Positions 7,212 through 17,014 of a DNA stretch of 64,000 nucleotides are shown here, one piece after another. The position numbers and the translations under genes are program-made. This DNA comes from a virus. Positions within the stretch are counted from its first letter, which is position 1. Each line of letters begins with the position of its first letter. The DNA lies in IMG/VR virus record IMGVR_UViG_3300042887_005324, positions 110,042 to 174,041 of that record; one strand, written 5' to 3'. A model generated the notes under the pieces. That model ran no database searches and was not told the origin of the DNA. It saw only the letters and a program-made list of their open reading frames with translations.

Positions 7212-10200
7212 TTAAGGTATAAATTGACTATCCCCGGTGATTGTAAATATTGTATATAAACCATCAGTTGATGTAGTATAGGTTCCAATGACAGTACTAT
7301 TTTGAGAAGTCAAAACACGTAATATAACTACACCATTACTACCATTGCCACCTTGACCGGTATTAGTAGCACCACCACCACCACCCATACCATAACCACC
7401 AGCACCATTTGTACCAGCACCTCCAGTTGTATTACCACCCTTACCACCAGTATTTCCAGTACCACCGGATGATTGAACGGATCCGTTACCCCCACCACCA
7501 CCACCACCAGCAGAGTAATAAGAAGATGTTCCGGTAATTGAACTTGTTTTACCAGCACCACCATCACCACCGGCTTGTGAAGTTTGTCCCTCTGTACCAA
7601 CTGCACCAGCACCACCTCCACCACCACAACCGAAAGTACTCAATCCTCTTGACTGACCACCACTGTTGTATGAATTAATAGTTTGAAATTCTATAGTTAC
7701 ATTATTGACACCAGATCCACCAGCAACTGTTCCACCAGAACCTGGAAAACCTGCTCCTCCACCAGAACCATTACCGTTTGAATTCCCAACAACTGCTGTA
7801 GATCCACTTGAGTTGAATCCACCACCACCACCTCCAGAACCCGTGATAGTGAAATTACTAGAAGTATATTTTACACCTTGTATATATGATGTACCACCAT
7901 TACCGCCAGCTCCTGTAGTAGTTGCTCCAGCTCCACCAGTTCCAACAATAACATCATAAACAAATCCTTTAGCAAATCCAGAAGTTCCTTCTACGAAGGC
8001 TCCACCACCTCCGCCACCACCCCAGTTGCATCCACCTCCGCCACCGCCACCAATGACTAGATATTGAACTGAAACGTATGAGTAAATTGGTGGCTTTACA
8101 AAATTACCTTGTAAATATGGACCAAATTGTTGACCTGTTTCAGTTGTAACATTACCTCCAGAACCTTGTAGACCATACATTTCAATATAATCAGTGATAC
8201 CATCCATAAAAATCATTGCACTAATCATTGTTCCAACACCATTAGTATTACAAGGAACCCTAACACCTCTTTTAAATTCATATCCATTTTTATAAAGTGA
8301 CATAATTTGTGAGCCAGCATTTGAGGCGTATGTGACAACACTGATATGACCATGAAACAGATAATAGCCTGCTAAAGTTGGCGTAAATCGATAGGTTGAA
8401 GTGCTGAATGCGTTATCAGAATCAAATTCTTCAGTATCTAAAGTTATTTTAGTTACTACATTGTTATTTAGTGTTGTCGCAACACTTCCATAAGCTGAAA
8501 ATGCAGGACCATCAAGTGCTTTGAAAGTGGCAATTTGATAAGTAGCGGCATTAAATGTAGTAGCGGATGCTAGATTGATTACTGAAATAGTACCAGCTGT
8601 GAGTGTATTGGTTATTGTTGCATTATTCGTTACTGATAATGAACCAGTTGCAGATATATTACCTAGAATAGATTGTGTACCTGAAGATAAAGTTCCTCTT
8701 AGATTTGAGTTTCCAGTAATAGTCAATGAACCAGTTGCACTAATATTTCCTAATACAGATTGTGTACCGGAAAATACATTACCAGTCAATATTGAGTTTC
8801 CAGACACATTCAAATTACTACTAATTGTAGTTGGTTGGAATAACAAAATTGAGTTTGTTCCAAATGTCGACATTGTGGTAGAACCAATACCACCAGTATA
8901 TAATGATATATTAGTGTTTGAACCAACTGATATTCTTCCATTACCAGTGATGAAGTCTGTAACGATTCCATTTGTAAAACTACTAGAATATGTAGAAGTT
9001 GACAGTAATCCACCTATGACACTATAGTTGCCATAACCATCCAAAGTAGAAACTAAAGTTGTACCAGCATACCATTTGTGTGAAGATCCTTGAGTATCAA
9101 CACCATACCATAATGTAGAAGGAGCCACACCAAACGCGTAACCAGCACTAGCAGTACCAATTGTTTCATATAAGACTATTTTACTACCAATACTTCTTGT
9201 CGTGAAGGTAGGTGGTGCAGAACCACCAAAATTAGTCATATTAATCCAGCCACCGTTTGCATTGTTACCAGTCAATGTAACTAAAGCTCCACCACTACTA
9301 GATGTTATAGTTATTGGTGAATTTATATTGACCATATTTGTTGTAAATGTGATACTACTTGTACTTGAAATAGCTGATGTTCCAGAATAAAAAGCAATTT
9401 GATTAGTAGTTCCATTATTTACAGTGTTTATAGATGACCAAGTTGTACCATTATAAAAACTATAAAGTGATAGATTTGTATCAAATACTAACAAACCAGC
9501 AGTAGCTGATACAATTGCATTTTTTTCAGAAGATAACATTCTTGGTGGTAAGAAACCTTTAGTTGTTGAATTTAATGTCAAAATAGAACTTGTAACTCCT
9601 AAGAATGTTCCCCCATTTTGCAACATCAAACTACCATCCACAAACATTAACATATTCGTTGTGGTGCTGTTTCTCCATTCAAAAAGTGGTCTTGTTGTGA
9701 CTAAACTACTACCATTTAATCTAGATTCAAATCTAGTTATTGATGTTGTCCCAATATCAGTGCCCGTCAATAAATCCGAAAGAATCCAAGTTGATGGATA
9801 ACCATTTGTATTAGATCTAGACCATATCGTTGGTGCAAAAATATTTGCTGTTTGAACTCCATTTGTAAAACGTACATATCCGTCTGTCGATGATACACCA
9901 TTTCCATACATTACAATAAAACTATTACCGGTTGAAGTCACTTCCAATGAATATGTTGAACCAGTACCGGTGATTCTTTGTCTACCAACTACATCTAAGT
10001 TAAAAGAAGGTGCAGTCATACCTATACCAACACTTCCAACAGAATCCACAACAAAAGGACTTGAATCTGGATTACTAGAGTCTTCAACAATAAGTGCATT
10101 TCCTGAACCTGTTTGTGTTATTCTTACCAAATCTGTTGAGGTCTCACCTGAAACTCTCAAACCAATTGTTGAACCGGTTGACGCATCTATATCTAATTTT

Positions 10201-13200
10201 GATCCAGGTGTTATTGTACCGATACCTAAGTTACCATTATTAAAATATGAGTCACCGACTGTTGCAAAGTTTATGAGAGCTCTTCCAGCAACTGAATTTT
10301 GAATTGATCTATTAGATGTACCATTTATAAAGATGTTTCCATAAAGAAGTGTATTGCCACTTACATTAAGAACCGAGGTAGACGAAGTTGTTATTCCAAT
10401 ATAAACCTTTCCATCTGCAGCTACAAGAAATGGACTCGAATCTGGATTTGTGGAATCCTCTACAAGAATCGCATTTCCATCACCTAACTGTGTTATTCTG
10501 ACCATGTCAGTTGAACTACTACCCGATACTATTAATCCAGAACTAGTAGAATTATTTTGAATCTCAAGTGATGCAGTTGGCGATGCAGTTCCTATTCCGA
10601 CTTTTCCATCACCACTTATTGTTAGTCTTATACCTTTACTACCTCCATTATTAGTAACAAAATGATGACTCTTATTTTGATAGTTATTTACATAAATAGC
10701 ATCATTTCTATTCGCGAATAAATTGTTCCAAGAAGGCCCAGTAGCTCTATCTAATGAGATATAAAAAGAATTGTTTATGTTATAAGCATCATTTCTGTCA
10801 CTTAATACAATAAATGGAACTTTGGTTGTTGTGTCTGCTCTAGTCACTAAATTAGCATTGGCTAAAGTCCCACCATCAAAAAACATCACAGAATCAACAC
10901 CACTTGTTGATAGTGCATGTAATTGGTATGATGGTGCAGTTATACCTAATCCGAGTCTATTGTTAGTTTGATCCCAGTAGAATTGTGAGCTTTGTTGTAA
11001 TACATTACCAGATCCCTGGAATAATACATATCCGACAGTACCACTCAAAATAGAAGTAGAACCAACTGTCAGACTATTTGGACCAGTAGGTCCTTGGTTT
11101 CCTTGAAATCCCTGATTTCCTTGTGGACCAGTTGGTCCTTGATTACCTTGATTACCCTGAAATCCTTGAGGTCCAGTTGGTCCCTGATTTCCTTGTGGTC
11201 CAGTTGGTCCTTGAAAGCCTTGGTTACCTTGAAATCCTTGAGGACCGGTCGGACCTTGATTACCTTGATTTCCCTGAAATCCCTGAGGTCCAGTTGGTCC
11301 TTGATTGCCTTGGTTTCCTTGAAAGCCTTGAGGTCCAGTTGGTCCTTGAAATCCCTGATTACCTTGAAAGCCTTGAGGTCCGGTCGGACCTTGATTGCCT
11401 TGGTTACCTTGAAAACCTTGAGGTCCGGTTGGTCCTTGACTTCCTTGGTTACCCTGGAATCCTTGTGGTCCAGTTGGTCCTTGGAATCCCTGATTACCTT
11501 GAAATCCTTGTGGTCCGGTTGGTCCTTGTGAGCCAGTAGCGCCATTTGAACCTGTTCTACCTTGAAATCCCTGATTACCCTGGAATCCTTGTGGTCCGGT
11601 TGGTCCTTGAAATCCCTGATTGCCCTGGAATCCTTGAGGACCGGTAACACCACTGCCTTGAAAACCCTGAGGTCCAGTTGGTCCTTGATTTCCTTGAACT
11701 CCTTGTGATCCGGTTGTTCCTTGAGCTCCTTGTCCATTAGTAATAAGTACTGCACTAAACCAAGTACCCGAACCTAATGTACTACCTTTCAAAAGAGTCT
11801 GAGGTACCCCAGTATAAGCAGTAAAATCTACATAATCTGTAGTTCCGTTTAGGTATATAAGTTTAGTACCACCTGATGAAAATCCAGAAAATGTAGCTGA
11901 AGTTATTTGAGCTTGACTTATTAAGAAAGTACCACCGTTTTTACGAGCTTGTAAATTATGCTGATTATTAACACTATATGTACCTGACCACCAGCCATTT
12001 AAAGTAATTTCATAATATCCAGCTATTGTTGGTAAGAATTGTTTAGTTGATGCATTCCACCAATTTTGAGGATCAAAATCACTCACAAAAGCAATTAAAA
12101 CATCACTAGCTGTAAATGGTTGGTTAGCACTTAATATGCCTTGAGAAACATAATTAGATACAGACAAGTCAGCAGATGGACCAGTAACTCCCTGAAATCC
12201 TTGTGGACCAGTAGTGCCCTGTGGGCCTACTGAACCCTGATTACCTTGAAATCCAGTTGGTCCTTGAGGTCCTTGAGCACCAGATCCTTGTGGACCAGTT
12301 GTACCTTGTGGTCCAGTTGGTCCTTGGTTACCTTGATTACCTTGAAAACCAGTCGCTCCATATCCTTGTGGACCAACAGAACCTTGAAATCCTTGTGGAC
12401 CAGTTGGTCCTTGATTACCTTGATTACCTTGAAATCCTTGTGGACCAGTTGGTCCTTGAAATCCTTGATTGCCTTGAAACCCCTGAGGACCAGTTGGTCC
12501 TTGTGATCCAGTAGCACCATTAGAACCCGTTCTACCTTGAAATCCTTGATTACCTTGAAATCCTTGTGGACCAGTCAATCCCTGAAATCCTTGATTACCC
12601 TGGAATCCTTGTGGACCAGTTGGTCCTTGATTACCCTGGAATCCTTGTGGACCAGTTGGCCCTTGAAGTCCTTGAAAACCAGTCGCTCCATATCCTTGAG
12701 GTCCAGTAGATCCTTGAAAACCTTGAAATCCAGTTGGTCCTTGAAACCCTTGAAATCCCTGAGTACCTTGGAATCCTTGAAATCCCTGAGGTCCAGTTGG
12801 TCCTTGATTACCTTGAAATCCTTGAAACCCAGTTGGTCCTTCAACTCCTTGATCACCCTGGAGTCCCTGAGGACCACTTGGTCCCTGATCACCTTGATCA
12901 CCTTGAAAACCAGTTGGTCCTTGAAACCCTTGATCACCTTGAAATCCCTGAGGTCCTTGATCACCTTGATTACCTTGAAAACCTTGAGGTCCAGTTGGTC
13001 CTTGTCGACCTTGAAAACCTTGAGGTCCAGTTGGTCCTTGTCGACCTTGGAAACCCTGAACTCCTTGAGGACCAGTTGGTCCTTGTCTTCCCTGAAAACC
13101 TTGGAAACCTTGTGGTCCAGTTGGTCCTTGATCACCTTGAACACCTTGAAATCCCTGAGGACCAGTCGGTCCTTGAAATCCCTGGTCACCCTGAGGACCA

Positions 13201-13946
13201 AGTATACCAGTTAAGTTGACAGTCCATTCTGAATATGTAATACCAAATGTCGCGCCAAGTTCATTACACTCAACAATCATTTGTCCAGTACTTGCTGAGT
13301 AAGCAAGAATGTCTCCATTAAACTTATCAAGTTTATTACTAATTGGTGTTACTATTACCTGTTGTGTTTCAGTGTAAGCTAATAATGTATCAATTGTAAA
13401 TGAAACAGTAAAACCTAAATCTGGAACAGCGAAAGTATCATAGGTAAAGGTAGAATACTTATCACCTTTTGTTCCTTGAAACCCTTGAGGACCAGTAGCA
13501 CCTTGATTACCTTGAAAACCTTGATTACCTTGAAAACCCTGAAATCCGGTTGGTCCTTGAAAGCCCTGGTTACCTTGAAAACCTTGAGGTCCTTGAAATC
13601 CCTGTGCTCCCTGAAATCCTTGCGCACCTTGAAATCCTTGCGCACCCTGAAACCCTTGATAACCCTGTGGACCTTGGGATATAAAAGGAGTAACCCATTG
13701 AAAGCTATCACCATCACTGAAATAAACAAACTCAGTACCAGTACTTAAATCATACCATCTGTCACCGGTTATAGCATCAGTTGGTGCTGGTGGTTCTTGA
13801 ACAAAGTATCGGTTACTTACTGCAGCACCACCTACATCTAAAACATTACCACTTCCATCATAAAAAACGCCGTTGATATATTGAACTATTCTCGGAAATA
13901 ATTCCGGTACTATTTGTTCTATCTTATTCGGATTCTGCCTAGCCAC
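7212..13946 (-). CDS. giant collagen-like fibre with C1q-like domains and a glycine-rich tip
   Basis: 2244 aa, GTG start (an upstream ATG is out of frame). Order: N-terminal docking-like segment (about 1-90, with RIVQYINGVFYDGSGN); Gly-X-Y tract (91-161); globular domain (162-248); long Gly-X-Y tract (249-590); a C1q/TNF-like beta-sandwich (about 590-735); Gly-X-Y tract (737-957); a long series of head-fibre modules with repeated RLGLGITAPS- and VGIGTASPT-type motifs (957-1800); a second C1q-like domain (about 1807-1960); a poly-glycine region (about 1962-2218) like the receptor-contacting tips of T4-group adhesins; a short terminal domain. Probably the long receptor-binding fibre. Confidence 0.85.
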   Translation of the reverse strand: MARQNPNKIEQIVPELFPRIVQYINGVFYDGSGNVLDVGGAAVSNRYFVQEPPAPTDAITGDRWYDLSTGTEFVYFSDGDSFQWVTPFISQGPQGYQGFQGAQGFQGAQGFQGAQGFQGPQGFQGNQGFQGPTGFQGFQGNQGFQGNQGATGPQGFQGTKGDKYSTFTYDTFAVPDLGFTVSFTIDTLLAYTETQQVIVTPISNKLDKFNGDILAYSASTGQMIVECNELGATFGITYSEWTVNLTGILGPQGDQGFQGPTGPQGFQGVQGDQGPTGPQGFQGFQGRQGPTGPQGVQGFQGRQGPTGPQGFQGRQGPTGPQGFQGNQGDQGPQGFQGDQGFQGPTGFQGDQGDQGPSGPQGLQGDQGVEGPTGFQGFQGNQGPTGPQGFQGFQGTQGFQGFQGPTGFQGFQGSTGPQGYGATGFQGLQGPTGPQGFQGNQGPTGPQGFQGNQGFQGLTGPQGFQGNQGFQGRTGSNGATGSQGPTGPQGFQGNQGFQGPTGPQGFQGNQGNQGPTGPQGFQGSVGPQGYGATGFQGNQGNQGPTGPQGTTGPQGSGAQGPQGPTGFQGNQGSVGPQGTTGPQGFQGVTGPSADLSVSNYVSQGILSANQPFTASDVLIAFVSDFDPQNWWNASTKQFLPTIAGYYEITLNGWWSGTYSVNNQHNLQARKNGGTFLISQAQITSATFSGFSSGGTKLIYLNGTTDYVDFTAYTGVPQTLLKGSTLGSGTWFSAVLITNGQGAQGTTGSQGVQGNQGPTGPQGFQGSGVTGPQGFQGNQGFQGPTGPQGFQGNQGFQGRTGSNGATGSQGPTGPQGFQGNQGFQGPTGPQGFQGNQGSQGPTGPQGFQGNQGNQGPTGPQGFQGNQGFQGPTGPQGFQGNQGNQGPTGPQGFQGNQGNQGPTGPQGFQGNQGFQGPTGPQGNQGPTGPQGFQGNQGNQGPTGPQGNQGFQGNQGPTGPNSLTVGSTSILSGTVGYVLFQGSGNVLQQSSQFYWDQTNNRLGLGITAPSYQLHALSTSGVDSVMFFDGGTLANANLVTRADTTTKVPFIVLSDRNDAYNINNSFYISLDRATGPSWNNLFANRNDAIYVNNYQNKSHHFVTNNGGSKGIRLTISGDGKVGIGTASPTASLEIQNNSTSSGLIVSGSSSTDMVRITQLGDGNAILVEDSTNPDSSPFLVAADGKVYIGITTSSTSVLNVSGNTLLYGNIFINGTSNRSIQNSVAGRALINFATVGDSYFNNGNLGIGTITPGSKLDIDASTGSTIGLRVSGETSTDLVRITQTGSGNALIVEDSSNPDSSPFVVDSVGSVGIGMTAPSFNLDVVGRQRITGTGSTYSLEVTSTGNSFIVMYGNGVSSTDGYVRFTNGVQTANIFAPTIWSRSNTNGYPSTWILSDLLTGTDIGTTSITRFESRLNGSSLVTTRPLFEWRNSTTTNMLMFVDGSLMLQNGGTFLGVTSSILTLNSTTKGFLPPRMLSSEKNAIVSATAGLLVFDTNLSLYSFYNGTTWSSINTVNNGTTNQIAFYSGTSAISSTSSITFTTNMVNINSPITITSSSGGALVTLTGNNANGGWINMTNFGGSAPPTFTTRSIGSKIVLYETIGTASAGYAFGVAPSTLWYGVDTQGSSHKWYAGTTLVSTLDGYGNYSVIGGLLSTSTYSSSFTNGIVTDFITGNGRISVGSNTNISLYTGGIGSTTMSTFGTNSILLFQPTTISSNLNVSGNSILTGNVFSGTQSVLGNISATGSLTITGNSNLRGTLSSGTQSILGNISATGSLSVTNNATITNTLTAGTISVINLASATTFNAATYQIATFKALDGPAFSAYGSVATTLNNNVVTKITLDTEEFDSDNAFSTSTYRFTPTLAGYYLFHGHISVVTYASNAGSQIMSLYKNGYEFKRGVRVPCNTNGVGTMISAMIFMDGITDYIEMYGLQGSGGNVTTETGQQFGPYLQGNFVKPPIYSYVSVQYLVIGGGGGGGCNWGGGGGGGAFVEGTSGFAKGFVYDVIVGTGGAGATTTGAGGNGGTSYIQGVKYTSSNFTITGSGGGGGGFNSSGSTAVVGNSNGNGSGGGAGFPGSGGTVAGGSGVNNVTIEFQTINSYNSGGQSRGLSTFGCGGGGGAGAVGTEGQTSQAGGDGGAGKTSSITGTSSYYSAGGGGGGGNGSVQSSGGTGNTGGKGGNTTGGAGTNGAGGYGMGGGGGATNTGQGGNGSNGVVILRVLTSQNSTVIGTYTTSTDGLYTIFTITGDSQFIP
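11077..11738 (-). repeat. Gly-X-Y collagen-like repeat tract
   Basis: About 220 residues; unit GPTGPQGFQGNQGFQ recurs many times with near-identical DNA. Lies between the first C1q-like domain and the head-fibre modules. Confidence 0.9.
12178..13202 (-). repeat. Gly-X-Y collagen-like repeat tract (longest)
   Basis: About 340 residues of Gly-X-Y, mostly GPT-GPQ-GFQ-GNQ. A nearly identical block (GFQGRTGSNGATGSQGPTG) occurs in this tract and again in the 11077-11738 tract, indicating internal duplication. Confidence 0.9.
13464..13676 (-). repeat. Gly-X-Y collagen-like repeat tract (N-terminal)
   Basis: About 70 residues, rich in GFQ, GAQ and GNQ triplets, directly after the N-terminal docking-like segment. 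Confidence 0.85.
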
Positions 13947-13967
13947 TAAAATTCATTAAGATTTAAC

Positions 13968-13980
13968 TTTATATATTAAA
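13968..13980 (-). promoter_or_regulatory. candidate phage late-type promoter box (TTTAATATATAAA)
   Basis: Minus strand, 21 nt upstream of the GTG start of the giant collagen-like fibre; among the best matches to the recurring box. Confidence 0.5.
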
Positions 13981-14030
13981 AATATAAGTGACCACTATAA
14001 ACCAAATGAACATATTTAAATATAAAATTT

Positions 14031-14525
14031 ATGAAAAAGAAGAAGCTTAAAAAAATAGCTAAATTTATTTTTGATAGTGTTGAAAAAAAACAACTTAGAT
14101 CTTCAGAAATAAAAGAAACATATGAATCTTCACTTGCTCTTTCATATGACGAAGAAACATCGAATAAAATTTCAGATTTTATTCTCAATCTAATTACACT
14201 AGACTCTAAAATAAATCTTGAGATTAACGAAAACTATATAAACATCTATTGTAACTTATCTCAATTCTCAAACCATTCAAAAGGAAATACTTTGACAAAA
14301 GATGAATCACTAGAATTAAACATAACAGACTCATCTCTAAGAATTAGAAAAGATTATGGTACTTATATTGTTTATAAAGATTCAGTTACTTTCAACAAAT
14401 TAAAACCTATTCTTTTAGAGAAGCATCAAAAGAATTCAAACGAAGAGTTACAGAAAATCATAAATGATGTAATGATTGTAACAAAATTATCAAGAGATAG
14501 TAATTTAAATATTCTACTCGATTAA
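14031..14525 (+). CDS. hypothetical protein, first gene of the gp46 operon
   Basis: 164 aa with a very basic N-terminus (MKKKKLKKIAKF) and otherwise mixed alpha/beta sequence; no cysteines, signal or membrane segment. It ends 17 nt before gp46 and is co-directional, so it may work with recombination, but no motif shows this. Not a gp47/SbcD-type nuclease: the required metallophosphatase motifs are absent. Confidence 0.7.
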   Translation: MKKKKLKKIAKFIFDSVEKKQLRSSEIKETYESSLALSYDEETSNKISDFILNLITLDSKINLEINENYINIYCNLSQFSNHSKGNTLTKDESLELNITDSSLRIRKDYGTYIVYKDSVTFNKLKPILLEKHQKNSNEELQKIINDVMIVTKLSRDSNLNILLD

Positions 14526-14542
14526 AAATTAAAAATACTTAA

Positions 14543-16279
14543 ATGATTATAAGTGAAATAGGAATTAAAGGATTCAAGAGTTTTGGAAACAATGAGCAAA
14601 CTCTTAAACTAAATAATGAAAAAGGTGAACTAATTTTATTAACTGGTTCTAATGGTAATGGTAAGTCATCATTCATTGAATCATTTGAATATGTTTTATA
14701 TGGTAAAGTAAAGTCTATGAAAAAAAAGAAATGGGCTACCCTATCAACTTTACCTAACAGAATAAATAATGAGTTACAAAATAGAATCAAATTCGTTTCT
14801 AATGGTACTGAAATTGAAGTAATAAGAGGAATCAATCCAGGTACACTTAAACTAATAGAAAATGGTTTAGAAAACGACAGAGCAGGTAAAGCAAACTTAG
14901 ATGAGAAAATTGAAAATTATATCGGAATGGATATTGAAACATTTAAGTCTTTTATTTCTATGTCAATTAATGACTTCAAAAACTTTATAAGTCTATCAAC
15001 TGACGAAAAACAGTTGCTATTAGATAAGTTATTTAACTTAGAAGTCATAAATATTTTGAATCAAATTCTTAAAGACTTGAATAAAGTTAATAAAATTCAA
15101 TTAGCAAAGTATGATTCTGAGATTTCTACACTAAATGATTCAATCTCATCTATACAAAGGTCTATTCAAAAAGCTATTGAAAAAGAAAAGTTGAATATTC
15201 AATCAGAAATTGATGAGATAAAAAAACAAATTGATGACAGAAAATCTGAATATCAATTACTTAAAGAAAAAGTAGAAAAAATAAAAGTTAAAGAAAATGA
15301 ACTTAAAACAGAACTTGATTCAGAAAAAGAACAATATATTAATCTCAACTCTGAGATTAAGTCTGCTCAAAAAGACATTGATTTATATGATTCAGGAAAG
15401 TGTCCTACTTGCGGAACCGATTTTGATAATGATCATTTCCACAATCTTAAAGATGTATTATTAGAAAAAAAGAATTCATTAGAATCTCTTAGAAATGAAA
15501 TAGAAGCAAACATCAGAGGCATTAAAGAAAAGCAAGTTAAACTTCAAGGTATTTCTGATACAACTACTAAGTCATTTAATGATATTACTTATTTGCTTAG
15601 AAACTATAAAACACAAATAGAAAAACTACAGTCTCAGAAAGATAGAGAATCTGGTCAATCTAATGTCAATGTTGTCGAATTTGAAAATACAATAAAAGAA
15701 TTAGAATCTAAAAAAGAAACTAGTGTTGAATATCAGACTATTTCTAAGGAAAAAGAACTCTACTATAAAGAACTCTCGAAAGTATTTGGTGAAGATGGTG
15801 TCAAAAAAACTATTATCTCAAGTATTATAAAGCCGATTAATCATTTTATCAACGATAATGTTAAAAAGATGAGTCTTCCTTTTCAAGTTCAATTGGATGA
15901 AACATTTACGGCTCAAATCAAACAATTTGGCGGAGTAATTGAACATGATTCTTTATCGACCGGTGAAACCAAAAAGATAAATATTAGTATTCTGATTGCT
16001 TATCTAAAGTTAATTAGAACTAAAAAACATATCAATATTCTTTTCTTAGATGAGATATTTTCAAGTATTGACATCGAGGGTTGCGAAGACATTCTAAACT
16101 TGTTAAAATCATTTGCAAATGATTACAATATTAATATCTTTGTAGTTCATCACGCTATATTGAATCAAGAAGTTTTTGATAGAATCATACATATTAACAA
16201 AGATGTTTTTACAACAATAAATGAAATGAATATAGAAGGTGTAGAAGAAAATAAAATTGAGGAAAATGATTTTGTTTAA
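14543..16279 (+). CDS. 46: gp46/SbcC/Rad50-like recombination ATPase subunit
   Basis: 578 aa. Walker A GSNGNGKS at residues 35-42, long coiled-coil arms (about 180-280 and 305-390) with the zinc-hook CPTCG near 287, ABC signature SLSTGETKK near 470, and Walker B ILFLDE near 498. This is the architecture of T4 gp46, the SMC-like partner of the gp47 nuclease, which processes DNA ends to 3' tails for recombination-dependent replication. The arms are short, as in T4. The gp47 partner is not next to it and is not in the window. The following gene overlaps its end. Confidence 0.93.
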   Translation: MIISEIGIKGFKSFGNNEQTLKLNNEKGELILLTGSNGNGKSSFIESFEYVLYGKVKSMKKKKWATLSTLPNRINNELQNRIKFVSNGTEIEVIRGINPGTLKLIENGLENDRAGKANLDEKIENYIGMDIETFKSFISMSINDFKNFISLSTDEKQLLLDKLFNLEVINILNQILKDLNKVNKIQLAKYDSEISTLNDSISSIQRSIQKAIEKEKLNIQSEIDEIKKQIDDRKSEYQLLKEKVEKIKVKENELKTELDSEKEQYINLNSEIKSAQKDIDLYDSGKCPTCGTDFDNDHFHNLKDVLLEKKNSLESLRNEIEANIRGIKEKQVKLQGISDTTTKSFNDITYLLRNYKTQIEKLQSQKDRESGQSNVNVVEFENTIKELESKKETSVEYQTISKEKELYYKELSKVFGEDGVKKTIISSIIKPINHFINDNVKKMSLPFQVQLDETFTAQIKQFGGVIEHDSLSTGETKKINISILIAYLKLIRTKKHINILFLDEIFSSIDIEGCEDILNLLKSFANDYNINIFVVHHAILNQEVFDRIIHINKDVFTTINEMNIEGVEENKIEENDFV

Positions 16280-16562
16280 AATCAAATCTGGTTATTATTA
16301 TAATTTAACTTATTCAACTAATGACCAAATTGATTTTGATCCAACACTTTTATTGACTTCTGATATTGAACTCATAAGAGATTTAGAAGGAAAAATTGAC
16401 TATAAGTCAATGATTGATATTGAAGACATATTAATAAATGAAAACAAAATTCAAGGTTATTTTGTATCAAATTCAAGAGTTGATAAATGTCCAGTTTTTA
16501 AGATAGATTTAGAAAAAGAAATTAGAGATAATAAAATAAAAAATATAATAAATGAAAAATAA
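16266..16562 (+). CDS. hypothetical protein, 98 aa
   Basis: Starts at the ATG at 16266, 14 nt inside the end of gp46 (a TTG at 16257 is less likely). Acidic, with FDPTLLLTSDIELIRDLEGK and no recognised motif. Part of the gp46-bS21-DnaJ operon; function unknown. Confidence 0.65.
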   Translation: MILFKIKSGYYYNLTYSTNDQIDFDPTLLLTSDIELIRDLEGKIDYKSMIDIEDILINENKIQGYFVSNSRVDKCPVFKIDLEKEIRDNKIKNIINEK

Positions 16563-16803
16563 AAAAAACATACTAAGATTTTTATTAATCTTTTTGATCT
16601 CGTTCATATTGTTTGAGATATTAGAACACTCGGTTGAATATATTTTTGATATAGATTTTCATAACTTAGAATGGGGTTGGGCAGGATTTATTGTTGTATA
16701 TGGATTTAAGTACCATATATTCTGTTGTTTATTACCTGCAATATGGGCCGGATATAAATGTAGACATAATAATTGTGAGCATGAATACTGTGAGCATAAA
16801 TAA
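16552..16803 (+). CDS. small membrane protein with Cys/His-rich tail
   Basis: 83 aa. Two hydrophobic segments (about 9-24 and 44-66) and a C-terminal tail CRHNNCEHEYCEHK that could bind a metal ion. Overlaps the previous gene by 11 nt. No family recognised; an inner-membrane protein is inferred. Confidence 0.65.
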   Translation: MKNKKNILRFLLIFLISFILFEILEHSVEYIFDIDFHNLEWGWAGFIVVYGFKYHIFCCLLPAIWAGYKCRHNNCEHEYCEHK

Positions 16804-17011
16804 CAAATCATCGTTCGATCCAATAACATCATCTGGCGTAAATATTACTACTGCCTCATCAATCACAATTGATAAAAACTTGATTGAATATATAGATTTA
16901 TTATATCAATTATTAGGAGTAGATATTGATTTTGAAAGGTGGAAAAATATGAATCTTAGTGATCGAATCAACCTAATTAGAGATATAAAAATTAAAAAAT
17001 TAATTGATTAA
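16781..17011 (+). CDS. hypothetical protein, 76 aa
   Basis: The ATG at 16781 is chosen because the longer frame would run back deep into the upstream membrane-protein gene; this start gives a 23-nt overlap. The product has a Ser/Thr/Asn-rich N-terminus and a C-terminal helix pair (IEYIDLLYQLLGVDI, LSDRINLIRDIKIKK). It ends 3 nt before bS21. Function unknown. Confidence 0.6.
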   Translation: MNTVSINNKSSFDPITSSGVNITTASSITIDKNLIEYIDLLYQLLGVDIDFERWKNMNLSDRINLIRDIKIKKLID

Positions 17012-17014
17012 ATT

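Noticed and set aside
11077-13202. Regularly spaced repeats that resemble a CRISPR array
   Set aside because: The units are in-frame collagen triplets inside one coding region; there are no unique spacers and no cas genes.
14539-14835. Minus-strand open frame opposite the start of gp46
   Set aside because: Fully inside a strongly supported gene on the other strand; no own start signals.
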